From: a virus
Strand: one strand, 5' to 3'
IMG/VR virus record: IMGVR_UViG_3300021197_001105
Coordinates: 1-52,210 of that record
DNA length: 52,210 nt
A program made the translations under genes and the position numbers. The notes under the pieces are model-generated. The model worked only from the letters and a program-made list of their open reading frames with translations. It did no database searches and was not told the DNA's origin. Below, in pieces: positions 34,100 through 41,090 of the stretch. Numbering within the stretch: position 1 is the first letter of the stretch; every line of letters starts with the position of its first letter.

Positions 34100-35325
34100 G
34101 ACGCCTCGCATGAAACCCCTACTTCTACATCATCTCTATCCTCAATCATGAACCCTTCGAGGTTGAGTATGCTCGGCCATTCGCTCGAGGAGGTGAGGTA
34201 GAACGGTGAGAAGGGACTCATCTTTCCAAACTGCATCAGGTAATTCGCAGACTTCGGAAAGCTTAGGGGGACAGGATCAACGGTTGCATAGTGATGCACA
34301 AGTCGAAGGCGACTACTGTACTCAGTGGTCCACCTTGTGTCAAGGGTCATGCGATCTGTTTTTGAGATATTTACAGGGGGGGCCGTATCTCGTTCAGCCT
34401 TCTTGTTCTCGTACTCACCGGTTCCGTCATACCAATCCTTACATCTCTTGATGTAGTTCTCGATCTTAGGTTCACCGAAGTAGGAACGACGTACTTCAAT
34501 TTGTCCTTTACGAGGACCGCGAGTTAGTTCGTGTTCTTTTTCGTCGAAGTCTCTGTCTTTCATCCCAAAGTCTATTGAAGGTTTCTGTACTGCAACGTGC
34601 ATCATACCACCCAACCTTGCGTCTCTCGGGATCTCGAACGGCTTTGTCAATGACTGCTCGTCCAACATCCACTTGAGTATGTGCATGTAGTGTTGAGTTT
34701 GGAATTCTATGGGACACGTCTGCAACCTTTCGATTGGGTTGTGTGCTGTTGTCTTGAGGTCAACGATCCACACTGAGTTCTGCTTTTCGTGGTAGAGCAG
34801 CATATCAAACTGTGCCAGGAGTCTACCAAGCTCAGGGTGTTTATACTCAGCTACGATCTCTGTCCCCAGCACACGCCAGAATGGTTTGTCGATGACAGAT
34901 GTAAACCTGTGCATAGATGCTTCGTACCAACCACAGGCACAGAGCATATCCTGGTACTCACGCTCCATGATGTTTTGTTTGCTCTCACCCTTGATACCTT
35001 TGGAGTTGCAGATCTGGTTGAGTTCAGATTCTCTGTGTTCGTATTCAATCTCCATCTTCCTCTTGGCTTCTGCCTTTGGAAGATCCCAGTATTCAAAGCG
35101 TTTGTGAAACCACGAACCTCGAGACAATGCTTCACTCCAGCGGAGTGCTTTGACAAGTCCGAGTCTTCGTGACAAGTAGTATTGGAATGGACAATGCAAC
35201 ACGGACTCGTAGTCCGACGACCTGATTGCAGGCTGTCGAGCTACAAGCCCGTGTGCTTCGAGCCATTCCTTAGAGTCTTTCCCGTCCGTTGTTGGCAGAG
35301 GGATAGGCTTAGTCTTGGGTGGCAT
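34096..35325 (-). CDS. PD-(D/E)XK exonuclease, RecB/Cas4-like
   Basis: I use the ATG at 35325 (MPPKTKP; AAGGAG 6 nt upstream), giving 409 residues. The N-terminal SSDYESVLHCPFQYYLSRR and RGSWFHKRFE match the opening helix of RecB-family nucleases. The active-site series is VLGTEIVAEY, RLLAQFDMLLYHEK and SVWIVDLKTT (Asp-x-Lys), followed by QTQHYMHILKWML. This is the PF12705-like fold that degrades or processes DNA ends. Together with the Sak4-like ATPase it suggests a phage recombination system. The C-terminal 100 residues look like an extra domain. Confidence 0.85.
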   Translation of the reverse strand: MPPKTKPIPLPTTDGKDSKEWLEAHGLVARQPAIRSSDYESVLHCPFQYYLSRRLGLVKALRWSEALSRGSWFHKRFEYWDLPKAEAKRKMEIEYEHRESELNQICNSKGIKGESKQNIMEREYQDMLCACGWYEASMHRFTSVIDKPFWRVLGTEIVAEYKHPELGRLLAQFDMLLYHEKQNSVWIVDLKTTAHNPIERLQTCPIEFQTQHYMHILKWMLDEQSLTKPFEIPRDARLGGMMHVAVQKPSIDFGMKDRDFDEKEHELTRGPRKGQIEVRRSYFGEPKIENYIKRCKDWYDGTGEYENKKAERDTAPPVNISKTDRMTLDTRWTTEYSSRLRLVHHYATVDPVPLSFPKSANYLMQFGKMSPFSPFYLTSSSEWPSILNLEGFMIEDRDDVEVGVSCEAS

Positions 35326-35345
35326 ATGTACTCCTTCCCGGGAGA

Positions 35346-35489
35346 TCACTTGTTGCAGCAATCACCTTTACCCAAAAGTTTCATGACGTGAGGTCGTCCC
35401 CAGATTCCTGCTGCGAAAGCGAGGACTCCAACGAGGAGGACGAACCAGAGTGTTCCGACGAAAGACGCCGAGTCTGCGAGGATAAACAT
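35346..35489 (-). CDS. Small membrane protein embedded in the lipoprotein gene (47 aa)
   Basis: A 47-codon frame starts with ATG at 35489, with GGAG 9 nt upstream, and ends at 35346. Its first 109 nt overlap the 35381-35863 gene in another frame. The sequence has a clear transmembrane helix (FVGTLWFVLLVGVLAFAAGI), then a basic tail ending in two Cys (GKGDCCNK). Placement just after and inside a lipobox/multi-TM gene recalls embedded lysis or spanin-type genes, but length and single TM segment also fit a holin-like peptide. The overlapped part of the larger gene is Ser/Gln-rich, consistent with constraint from this frame. Confidence 0.62.
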   Translation of the reverse strand: MFILADSASFVGTLWFVLLVGVLAFAAGIWGRPHVMKLLGKGDCCNK

Positions 35490-35863
35490 TTCTGTTTTCT
35501 CCAGTTCAGGACATACCGGACTGCCCTGTACGTAATTGCAATTGAAAGGATTCCGGTCCCCACAATGAATGGGATGTAGATGTACGGAAGGTACTCCCTC
35601 ACCCCAATGTTCAACAATATCAATACGATGCCGATGAGTATAGCATTGAATGCTCGAAGGTTGGATGCCCCCGGTAGTAGAAGAACTATTACTCCTCCGA
35701 CTATGCAGATACCACCCACTGCCGAGAGGATGGATAGGTTGCTCACCGACTCCGGACTCAAAGTCTCTGTTAATTGGGGGACACCTGGGACTGCAGGAAT
35801 AGATTGTCTAGCGGGGAAACAAGAGGACAACAACAGCAGAGAAAGGATAAGGATTGTTCTCAT
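35381..35863 (-). CDS. Multi-TM lipoprotein, lysis or membrane candidate (160 aa)
   Basis: The N-terminus is a classic lipoprotein signal (LILSLLLLSSC, Cys at about residue 15). Three predicted TM segments follow at about residues 43-65, 71-86 and 91-118 (e.g. IYIPFIVGTGILSIAITYRA). The C-terminal 42 residues are Ser/Arg/Gln-rich. No enzyme motif is seen. A lipobox plus several TM segments in a phage gene suggests envelope modification, superinfection exclusion or lysis. The embedded membrane peptide (35346-35489) strengthens the idea of a membrane cassette. One antisense AGCGGGGAA is inside the signal region. Confidence 0.72.
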   Translation of the reverse strand: MRTILILSLLLLSSCFPARQSIPAVPGVPQLTETLSPESVSNLSILSAVGGICIVGGVIVLLLPGASNLRAFNAILIGIVLILLNIGVREYLPYIYIPFIVGTGILSIAITYRAVRYVLNWRKQKCLSSQTRRLSSEHSGSSSSLESSLSQQESGDDLTS

Positions 35864-37344
35864 CAGAACCTGCTCCTATACCTGCCCCTTCTTCCACCTT
35901 CTGATCTTCTTCGCCTCATTCTGTCGTAACGACTTTCATAAGTAGGCTGGCCTCCTGCTGGTGCTTGTCTTTCTCCTCCGCCCATCATCATCGCATAGAA
36001 GTTGTCCATGGGACTCATAGGTGCAGGACCTCCCATGCCTTCTTCTGGTGGCGGCTCGACCATTCCACCACCACCCCGTGCTTTTTCAAATGCTTCTGCT
36101 CTTGCTTGTCGATCCATTCTAAGATTGTATATGCTTCTCTGCATTCGCTCTTGACCAGATCCTGGTTTTAGATACCTACCAGTACCAAGATGCTCGTCGA
36201 AGTTATCTTCTGTTATTTCATAAGGAGTGCTACTGTAGATAGGAAGACCCTTAAGATCTCCATCTTGATGGTATCCCGTTAACTCTATAGTGTCGGGACC
36301 TAGCTTATCTCCCCGGAAATGCCCGTAGCCGTACTTATTTCTATATTTCGAGGTCAAACGACGGTTCATTTTCCTAACAGTTTCACTGTTCTTTCTTCGG
36401 TATTTAGAACGTTCGTACCTAACTCTCTTGGCCTCATCTCGAACCTTTTGTTTTTCTGCGTATGCCTCTGCACGTTCAGCTCGTACCTGTTTATCTTCTT
36501 CCATCCTTCGACGTATTTCCGCACCGCCGTCAGAAGCATATGCCCTAACGTGATCATCATAGGTTCTTGTGTCGTTATAACCTGTGGGTGGGTAATAGGG
36601 GTAACCACCACCACCTTCTTCTGGAAGCGTGGGATCAGGAATTGGATTTGGTACGTCGTTGACAAATTCGCCACCGTCTTCACCGCTACCACCTGGCTTA
36701 CCCCCACTGAACTGCTGTCCGCCTCCTCCTCTTTTTGACCGACTCAAGTCCATCTCATCATCACGACCAGGATCGAAGAGAGGATGACCGGGACCAAATG
36801 GAATATCAGAGAAATCGTATGGGTCTTTAACAGGACCCCGTGTCCTAAGTCTTCTTCGTTCAGCTCTTTCCTGAGCTTTCATTCTAATTTGTTGTCTTCT
36901 TTGTATGCCTTGCTGCCTACGCTCTTGTCTTTTTTGCCTTCTCCGTTCTCTTCGCTCAGAGTTTTTTTGCCTAGTCTTTTCACGTTCGGCTTCAGTTACT
37001 ACGGGAGCGTTTTCTCTTGCTAGCTTGTTTTGTTTTGCTAGTTCAACTCTGTCTTGTTGACGTTTTTGATTAGCACGCTGTTGGTTCTGTTGACCATAAG
37101 CACCGCTAGTCAGGGTGTTACTCTGCATAGTTCTTTGGGGACTAGACCCAGGTCTTGCTCGTTTTGAACTTGCTCGTCTGGATCCAAAGGAGGGTGTTGA
37201 AGTTGGAGCTTGTTTAGACCCTCCCATGTCATACATGTCCAACATCTGTTGGACACTATCCGTAGGCTTATTTTTTCTAAGCTGAAGTGCACTTGGACCG
37301 TGCATTCTTTTATTCATACGACTGTTGTAGTTATATGTAGCCAT
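35863..37344 (-). CDS. Arg/Lys/Gln-rich disordered protein (493 aa)
   Basis: The protein is extremely basic and mostly low complexity. Residues 60-170 are Arg/Gln/Lys/Glu coiled coil (RRERRRQKRQERRQQGIQRR); Gly/Pro/Ser stretches follow, then further Arg/Glu-rich and Gly/Met/Pro-rich regions, ending in RRRRSEGGRRGRYRSRF. It has no membrane segment and no catalytic motif. Composition suggests a nucleic-acid-binding or internal virion protein. Although encoded leftward, it groups with probable virion genes (37348-41090). Function not known. Confidence 0.7.
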   Translation of the reverse strand: MATYNYNSRMNKRMHGPSALQLRKNKPTDSVQQMLDMYDMGGSKQAPTSTPSFGSRRASSKRARPGSSPQRTMQSNTLTSGAYGQQNQQRANQKRQQDRVELAKQNKLARENAPVVTEAEREKTRQKNSERRERRRQKRQERRQQGIQRRQQIRMKAQERAERRRLRTRGPVKDPYDFSDIPFGPGHPLFDPGRDDEMDLSRSKRGGGGQQFSGGKPGGSGEDGGEFVNDVPNPIPDPTLPEEGGGGYPYYPPTGYNDTRTYDDHVRAYASDGGAEIRRRMEEDKQVRAERAEAYAEKQKVRDEAKRVRYERSKYRRKNSETVRKMNRRLTSKYRNKYGYGHFRGDKLGPDTIELTGYHQDGDLKGLPIYSSTPYEITEDNFDEHLGTGRYLKPGSGQERMQRSIYNLRMDRQARAEAFEKARGGGGMVEPPPEEGMGGPAPMSPMDNFYAMMMGGGERQAPAGGQPTYESRYDRMRRRRSEGGRRGRYRSRF

Positions 37345-37347
37345 GAG

Positions 37348-37554
37348 TCAACCCATTATGTTGTGCAGAACAACGTCAGTAAGAACAGAAAAACCAAAGG
37401 CGAGTAGACTGACAACTACCCATACCCTGCCTCTATTGAATTCCATTTCTCTGTGGACGTGACGAACTTCAGACTCGATCTTGTCGAGCTTCTTGTTCAT
37501 CCGTTCCATCTCAGCAAGAACATGGATCTTGTATTCTTCCCAACCAGTAGGCAT
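37348..37554 (-). CDS. Coiled-coil plus C-terminal TM protein, holin/haemolysin-like (68 aa)
   Basis: Residues 1-45 form an amphipathic coiled coil (EMERMNKKLDKIESEVRHVH), and residues 46-66 a transmembrane helix (RVWVVVSLLAFGFSVLTDVV). This N-terminal coil/C-terminal TM layout is shared by XhlA-type haemolysin/holin accessory proteins and by i-spanin-like proteins in reverse. With the 35381-35863 lipoprotein and the embedded membrane peptide nearby it may belong to a lysis cassette, though no endolysin was found in the window. Confidence 0.68.
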   Translation of the reverse strand: MPTGWEEYKIHVLAEMERMNKKLDKIESEVRHVHREMEFNRGRVWVVVSLLAFGFSVLTDVVLHNIMG

Positions 37555-37562
37555 GACTAGCC

Positions 37563-37673
37563 CTAGTACTTCTTAGCTTTCATCTTCGGCTTCATCTTCT
37601 TCATTGCAGCTTTCTTAGGTGCTGGCTTCTTCTTAACATTCTTCTTAGCCATTGGCTTCTTACCGTAGTTCAT
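37563..37673 (-). CDS. Very short Lys-rich protein (36 aa)
   Basis: The ATG overlaps the TGA of the upstream gene (ATGA), with AGGAG 6 nt before it. The 36-residue product is roughly half Lys, with Met, Ala and Pro making up most of the rest (PMAKKNVKKKPAPKKAAMKK). This low-complexity composition resembles histone-like tails and the basic cassette at 9380-10055. The perfect ribosome-binding site and coupling make it a real gene despite its length. Likely nucleic-acid binding, by inference. Confidence 0.72.
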   Translation of the reverse strand: MNYGKKPMAKKNVKKKPAPKKAAMKKMKPKMKAKKY

Positions 37674-38344
37674 TTGGAACTCCTAGGTCTTCTCATGTTG
37701 GAGGGTTTAGTTGAATGGGATCTCATTGGTGTAAGTATTCTTTTTCTTGAATACGTTATGTCCAACTTAGGACGATCTGATTCTGATCCTGCACTTGAGG
37801 ACCAGAAATTTACATAGCGATACGGGCTGCCTGATTCCATTTTAACTAGGAATCTATACTTAAACGCTCGGTTCTTAATAGCATCGTGCACTTGATACAG
37901 CAGGTTCCCCGCTGTTGGAGTGGTTGATGTTATTACTAGGTTAGAGTCACCGGTGTATGTAGTTGTTACTGTGCCTGGGGCTACCAAAACATCACCACCT
38001 GCTGTAGTCCAAGATTCGGATGACCCATCTCTATACACCCAAGTAGCGGACTCCGAGAAAGATCCGTTAAGGACTTGGATGCTCACATCTTTTGTGTGGG
38101 CCGATGTAAAGTTCTGATCACTCTTATGGTTAAGGGTAAGAGTCACACTTGAAATTTCTCTTGCTCTCAAAGTCTTAGCCAAGACAGTAGTAAGATCAAA
38201 CTCGACGAGGGCTCTTGCTTCTTTGGGGGAGCTAGTCCAACCCACACGCATACCTTCGCCAGTAGATCTATCGTTAGTGCTGCCATCCAAGACGAAGGTG
38301 TCTATGCCTTTTGTTTCAGCAGGTTGTAAAGTTACTGTTGGCAT
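37670..38344 (-). CDS. DNRLRE-like beta-sandwich virion protein (224 aa)
   Basis: The pattern TFVLDG, RALVEFDLTTV, ISSVTLTLNHKSD, SATWVYRDGSSESWTTAGGD and RPKLDITYSRKR is the ordered strand series of DNRLRE domains, beta-sandwich modules often found on adhesins and in phage fibres or surface proteins. The last 25 residues are a basic Ser/Arg tail. A carbohydrate- or host-surface-binding role is likely. It carries one sense AGCGGGGAA (encoding TAGN). Although in the leftward block, it looks like a structural gene. Confidence 0.75.
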   Translation of the reverse strand: MPTVTLQPAETKGIDTFVLDGSTNDRSTGEGMRVGWTSSPKEARALVEFDLTTVLAKTLRAREISSVTLTLNHKSDQNFTSAHTKDVSIQVLNGSFSESATWVYRDGSSESWTTAGGDVLVAPGTVTTTYTGDSNLVITSTTPTAGNLLYQVHDAIKNRAFKYRFLVKMESGSPYRYVNFWSSSAGSESDRPKLDITYSRKRILTPMRSHSTKPSNMRRPRSSK

Positions 38345-38347
38345 GTG

Positions 38348-38968
38348 TCACCCAACGAATCTTCCAACAATCATAGCCGCATCAAGTTGAGTACCGGCAG
38401 CTGCTGTCTTAACTAGAACTATTACTTCAGTGCAACCAGCAAGATATACAGGAACACGTCGGGACATTGCCCAGCTATCTCCTGACACCACTGCTCCAGT
38501 AGCTGGGAACTGAACGTAGTCTCCCGTATCAGTTTCATCGTCTACAGTACCGACAGTGTAAGCAGCATCTGTGTTTGTCAATGGAATCCAGAAGCCTGGG
38601 TTCACTGCGTCAGCAGCAAGGTCTTTGAATTGAGAGCTTGCAATGTCTTGGGGCCACAGTTTTCCTTGTCCGTTGTCTGGGACTTTGCCATAGACATATA
38701 CTTCTGGTGCCGTACTAAGACTTGTTGCTATGCCAGTAGTATCAACGGCTTCCCAACAAACGTACATCTCAAGCTGGAGTCCCATGCTTGGAACAATAGC
38801 GGGACGTACGTCAGTTCCGTTGTCCGCATAAGGATTGTCTGGGTCAGCGTCAACCGCTGCAGCATTCTCATTAAGTACGAACATCTTACCACCGATGGAT
38901 GATGCTCCAGTACCAACAGCTGGGTTACCAGCTTTGAAACCTAGGTTAGTCTTAGCTCCGAGTGCCAT
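38348..38968 (-). CDS. Probable virion structural protein, beta-rich (206 aa)
   Basis: Ala/Val/Gly/Thr/Asp-rich and strand-rich throughout (AIVPSMGLQLEMYVCWEAVD; EVYVYGKVPDNGQ; PVYLAGCTEVIVLVKTAAAG). There is no signal peptide and no catalytic motif. The GGAG ribosome-binding site is well spaced. The fold pattern and neighbouring DNRLRE-like gene suggest a head-fibre, decoration or tail-fibre component. Function inferred only. Confidence 0.68.
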   Translation of the reverse strand: MALGAKTNLGFKAGNPAVGTGASSIGGKMFVLNENAAAVDADPDNPYADNGTDVRPAIVPSMGLQLEMYVCWEAVDTTGIATSLSTAPEVYVYGKVPDNGQGKLWPQDIASSQFKDLAADAVNPGFWIPLTNTDAAYTVGTVDDETDTGDYVQFPATGAVVSGDSWAMSRRVPVYLAGCTEVIVLVKTAAAGTQLDAAMIVGRFVG

Positions 38969-39470
38969 GAATAGCTCCGTTAATCAAAAGTCTTGCTGCC
39001 CACTCACCTGTTGCACGTCGTTGTGAGCTTGATGCGGTAGGTAACAGAAGAAGTTTTATCTCGTATTCGGTCAGCAGTCTCATCAGTGCGTCGACTGCTG
39101 CTCCGGGTTCGGGTACGTGTTGCGACTTTCTGAGAGTCTCAAGTGGTGTGCCTTCGAGTAGGAGGATGGGCTCTGAGCAGGCATCCTTCATTCGCTGGAG
39201 GCACTTGATGAATCTCGTTCTGTCATTCCTGTTTAAACAATTTGTAGCTACCTCACGAAGGGAGCCTTTACGCTCAATCATCGTAACGGTCTCGTACCCC
39301 CGTAGCAAGTAATCACCGGTCTCAAGTTTCTCCTTCTTTGTGTGTACCCGTATCAGGTTTGTTTTGACCTGATAGGGAGGGGCAGAAGAACTGAGAACCC
39401 TGAGATTAGCGGGGAAAATCAGGGGTTTCTTTTCTCGGGTGTCGACGATGAGGGTGTAGTCGCGGTCCAT
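38952..39470 (-). CDS. ERCC4/XPF-type nuclease
   Basis: The 172-residue product shows the ERCC4 nuclease pattern: LIVDTREKKPL near residue 10, KLETGDYLLRG near 50, and MIERKGSLREVA near 65 (the GDxn-ERKxxxD-like core). It resembles stand-alone phage ERCC4 domains that cut branched or flap DNA. The C-terminal half is helical (AVDALMRLLTEYEIKLLLLP). It overlaps the upstream HTH gene by 52 nt. One antisense AGCGGGGAA lies inside. A role in replication-fork or recombination-intermediate processing is likely. Confidence 0.83.
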   Translation of the reverse strand: MDRDYTLIVDTREKKPLIFPANLRVLSSSAPPYQVKTNLIRVHTKKEKLETGDYLLRGYETVTMIERKGSLREVATNCLNRNDRTRFIKCLQRMKDACSEPILLLEGTPLETLRKSQHVPEPGAAVDALMRLLTEYEIKLLLLPTASSSQRRATGEWAARLLINGAIHGTRS

Positions 39471-39763
39471 GAGGACTTGATTCTCTCTGTAAGTATGTCA
39501 ATTGCCACCGGTGCCATGTTGTACATCTCCCCAACTTCCTGTCTGGAGAACCCTGCAGCTAGTGCTTCTAGGATTCTTCGCTCCACCTTACCGTTAGGTT
39601 TTATGGGTGGGTTGTATGGGAGTTTCTCTCTGGTGGCAAAGTCATAGACTCTCTTACGAGACAGACCTACTTGCTTGGCTACTTTGGATACAGGTACACC
39701 ACCCATCAAGAGAGATCTTACTTTCTCTTGACGACTAGTAACGATTGGATCTTTTGGATTCAT
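39419..39763 (-). CDS. Helix-turn-helix DNA-binding protein (114 aa)
   Basis: Two helix-turn-helix-like units are visible: VSKVAKQVGLSRKRVYDFAT near residues 25-45 and FSRQEVGEMYNMAPVAIDIL near 72-92. This tandem arrangement suggests a small transcriptional regulator or a DNA-binding subunit. The C-terminus is Ser/Thr/Pro-rich. It overlaps the downstream nuclease gene by 52 nt, so it may be co-translated with it. It could regulate the leftward genes; no operator is identified. Confidence 0.72.
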   Translation of the reverse strand: MNPKDPIVTSRQEKVRSLLMGGVPVSKVAKQVGLSRKRVYDFATREKLPYNPPIKPNGKVERRILEALAAGFSRQEVGEMYNMAPVAIDILTERIKSSWTATTPSSSTPEKRNP

Positions 39764-39794
39764 ACCTACACCCTATACAAAGATAGAGTGTTGG

Positions 39795-41090
39795 TCAAGA
39801 GAGACCGTAAGCTAACTGTTCGAGAGCTTCCTGCATTGATGCTCTGTCAGCAGCGGGCAGGCGGAACACATCGTCGAGGTTTGCTATCGACCTGGGGTCG
39901 GCAAGGTTAATGGTAGGTATGTCAAGATCTCTTGCTGCCTTGAGTGCGTAAGATATATCATCCCCCGCTTGTGAGAATGTGGTCAGGAAGTCGACGGGGT
40001 CGGGATCGAGTACGTCTTGGCCTAACAGTTTCTTCAGGTCGGCTACGTTTCTTGCTTCAGGCAATCGATCTTGAATGGTTCCTCTAAATCTACTACCTAA
40101 AAGAGCAGAAGGATTTTCATTGGCTAACCTGAGCACAGCTTCGGTTGGGTTTCCTGTAACCGCTTGACTAAAACGAGGACTTTGCTTTGCAAGTTTCTTA
40201 CCGAACACACCACGAACTAGAGCTGCTGCAATTGGATCGCCTTCCAAGGCAGAAACTGGTATCAGTTCAACTGGTCCTCCTCTTGTGGGAGAGGAGCTAG
40301 GAGGAAACACATCGCTTGCTCTCTGTCCCCCAGGTAAACTAAGCCCTTCAGTTTCTTTCATTCCAAGCAAAGGGTCAGTGTTTTGACTCCTCTTTAATCT
40401 CGCTAAAGATTTTTTTGTTTGGGGAGCCTTGATAACTTTACTTGGCCTCTTCGTAACAGGAGTTAGCTGACCCAGGAACCCTCCTGTGTTTGCCCATTCA
40501 GAACCCGAAGGAGTTGGTCCTATTCTTTTAGCCGTCTTAACAGTCATCATACGTTGTGCAGCTGTAAGACTACCTGCTTCTTGCAGGACCTCAAACTTCT
40601 GCTCTTCAGTCAGGTTCTTGTATAGACCTGCCTCAGGTTTGTATTCGTACTCGACACCTTGTGTGGAAGGAGATTGGAATCCTTCCTGTCTTCTGTTTGT
40701 CTTGGGTATCAATCTTCTTTGGACGTTTAGACTCTCACCTCCTGCTACTCTTTGGATGTAAGGAGCCAAGTCATCCGTGTCGAGTGTTCGGAGTGCAGCT
40801 TCAGGTATGTCGATGCCTGCTGCTGCTCTCTCTGCTGGAGTCATCTTCTTGATGATGTCGAGTTTATCTTTAACACTTCTTGCACCGGAGAGGGCTGCGG
40901 CTTCTACTCCCTGTCTGCTTCCGGTTCTTATGGTGTAGCCCTTGGCTCCCATGCCCATCCCGAACCGCTCGAATGCACGGAACACATCAGGATTGACAGC
41001 ACTTCTACCCCCAATAACTGCCGAGGTTAGGTTTCCCCTAACGACAGGAGTGCGGGAGAGAAGCTTGATGAGAGACAGGGCAGGTAGCAT
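39795..41090 (-). CDS. Hypothetical protein downstream of DNA polymerase (431 aa)
   Basis: Its ATG overlaps the stop of the DNA polymerase (TAATG). The 431-residue sequence is Arg/Ala/Leu/Gly-rich with helical stretches (VKDKLDIIKKMTPAERAAAG, LYKNLTEEQKFEVLQEAGSL) and no membrane segment or catalytic motif. Low-complexity Pro/Ser regions lie near 185-280. It resembles phage virion-internal or ADP-ribosyltransferase-neighbour proteins only loosely. Tight coupling to the polymerase suggests coexpression; function unknown. Confidence 0.65.
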   Translation of the reverse strand: MLPALSLIKLLSRTPVVRGNLTSAVIGGRSAVNPDVFRAFERFGMGMGAKGYTIRTGSRQGVEAAALSGARSVKDKLDIIKKMTPAERAAAGIDIPEAALRTLDTDDLAPYIQRVAGGESLNVQRRLIPKTNRRQEGFQSPSTQGVEYEYKPEAGLYKNLTEEQKFEVLQEAGSLTAAQRMMTVKTAKRIGPTPSGSEWANTGGFLGQLTPVTKRPSKVIKAPQTKKSLARLKRSQNTDPLLGMKETEGLSLPGGQRASDVFPPSSSPTRGGPVELIPVSALEGDPIAAALVRGVFGKKLAKQSPRFSQAVTGNPTEAVLRLANENPSALLGSRFRGTIQDRLPEARNVADLKKLLGQDVLDPDPVDFLTTFSQAGDDISYALKAARDLDIPTINLADPRSIANLDDVFRLPAADRASMQEALEQLAYGLS

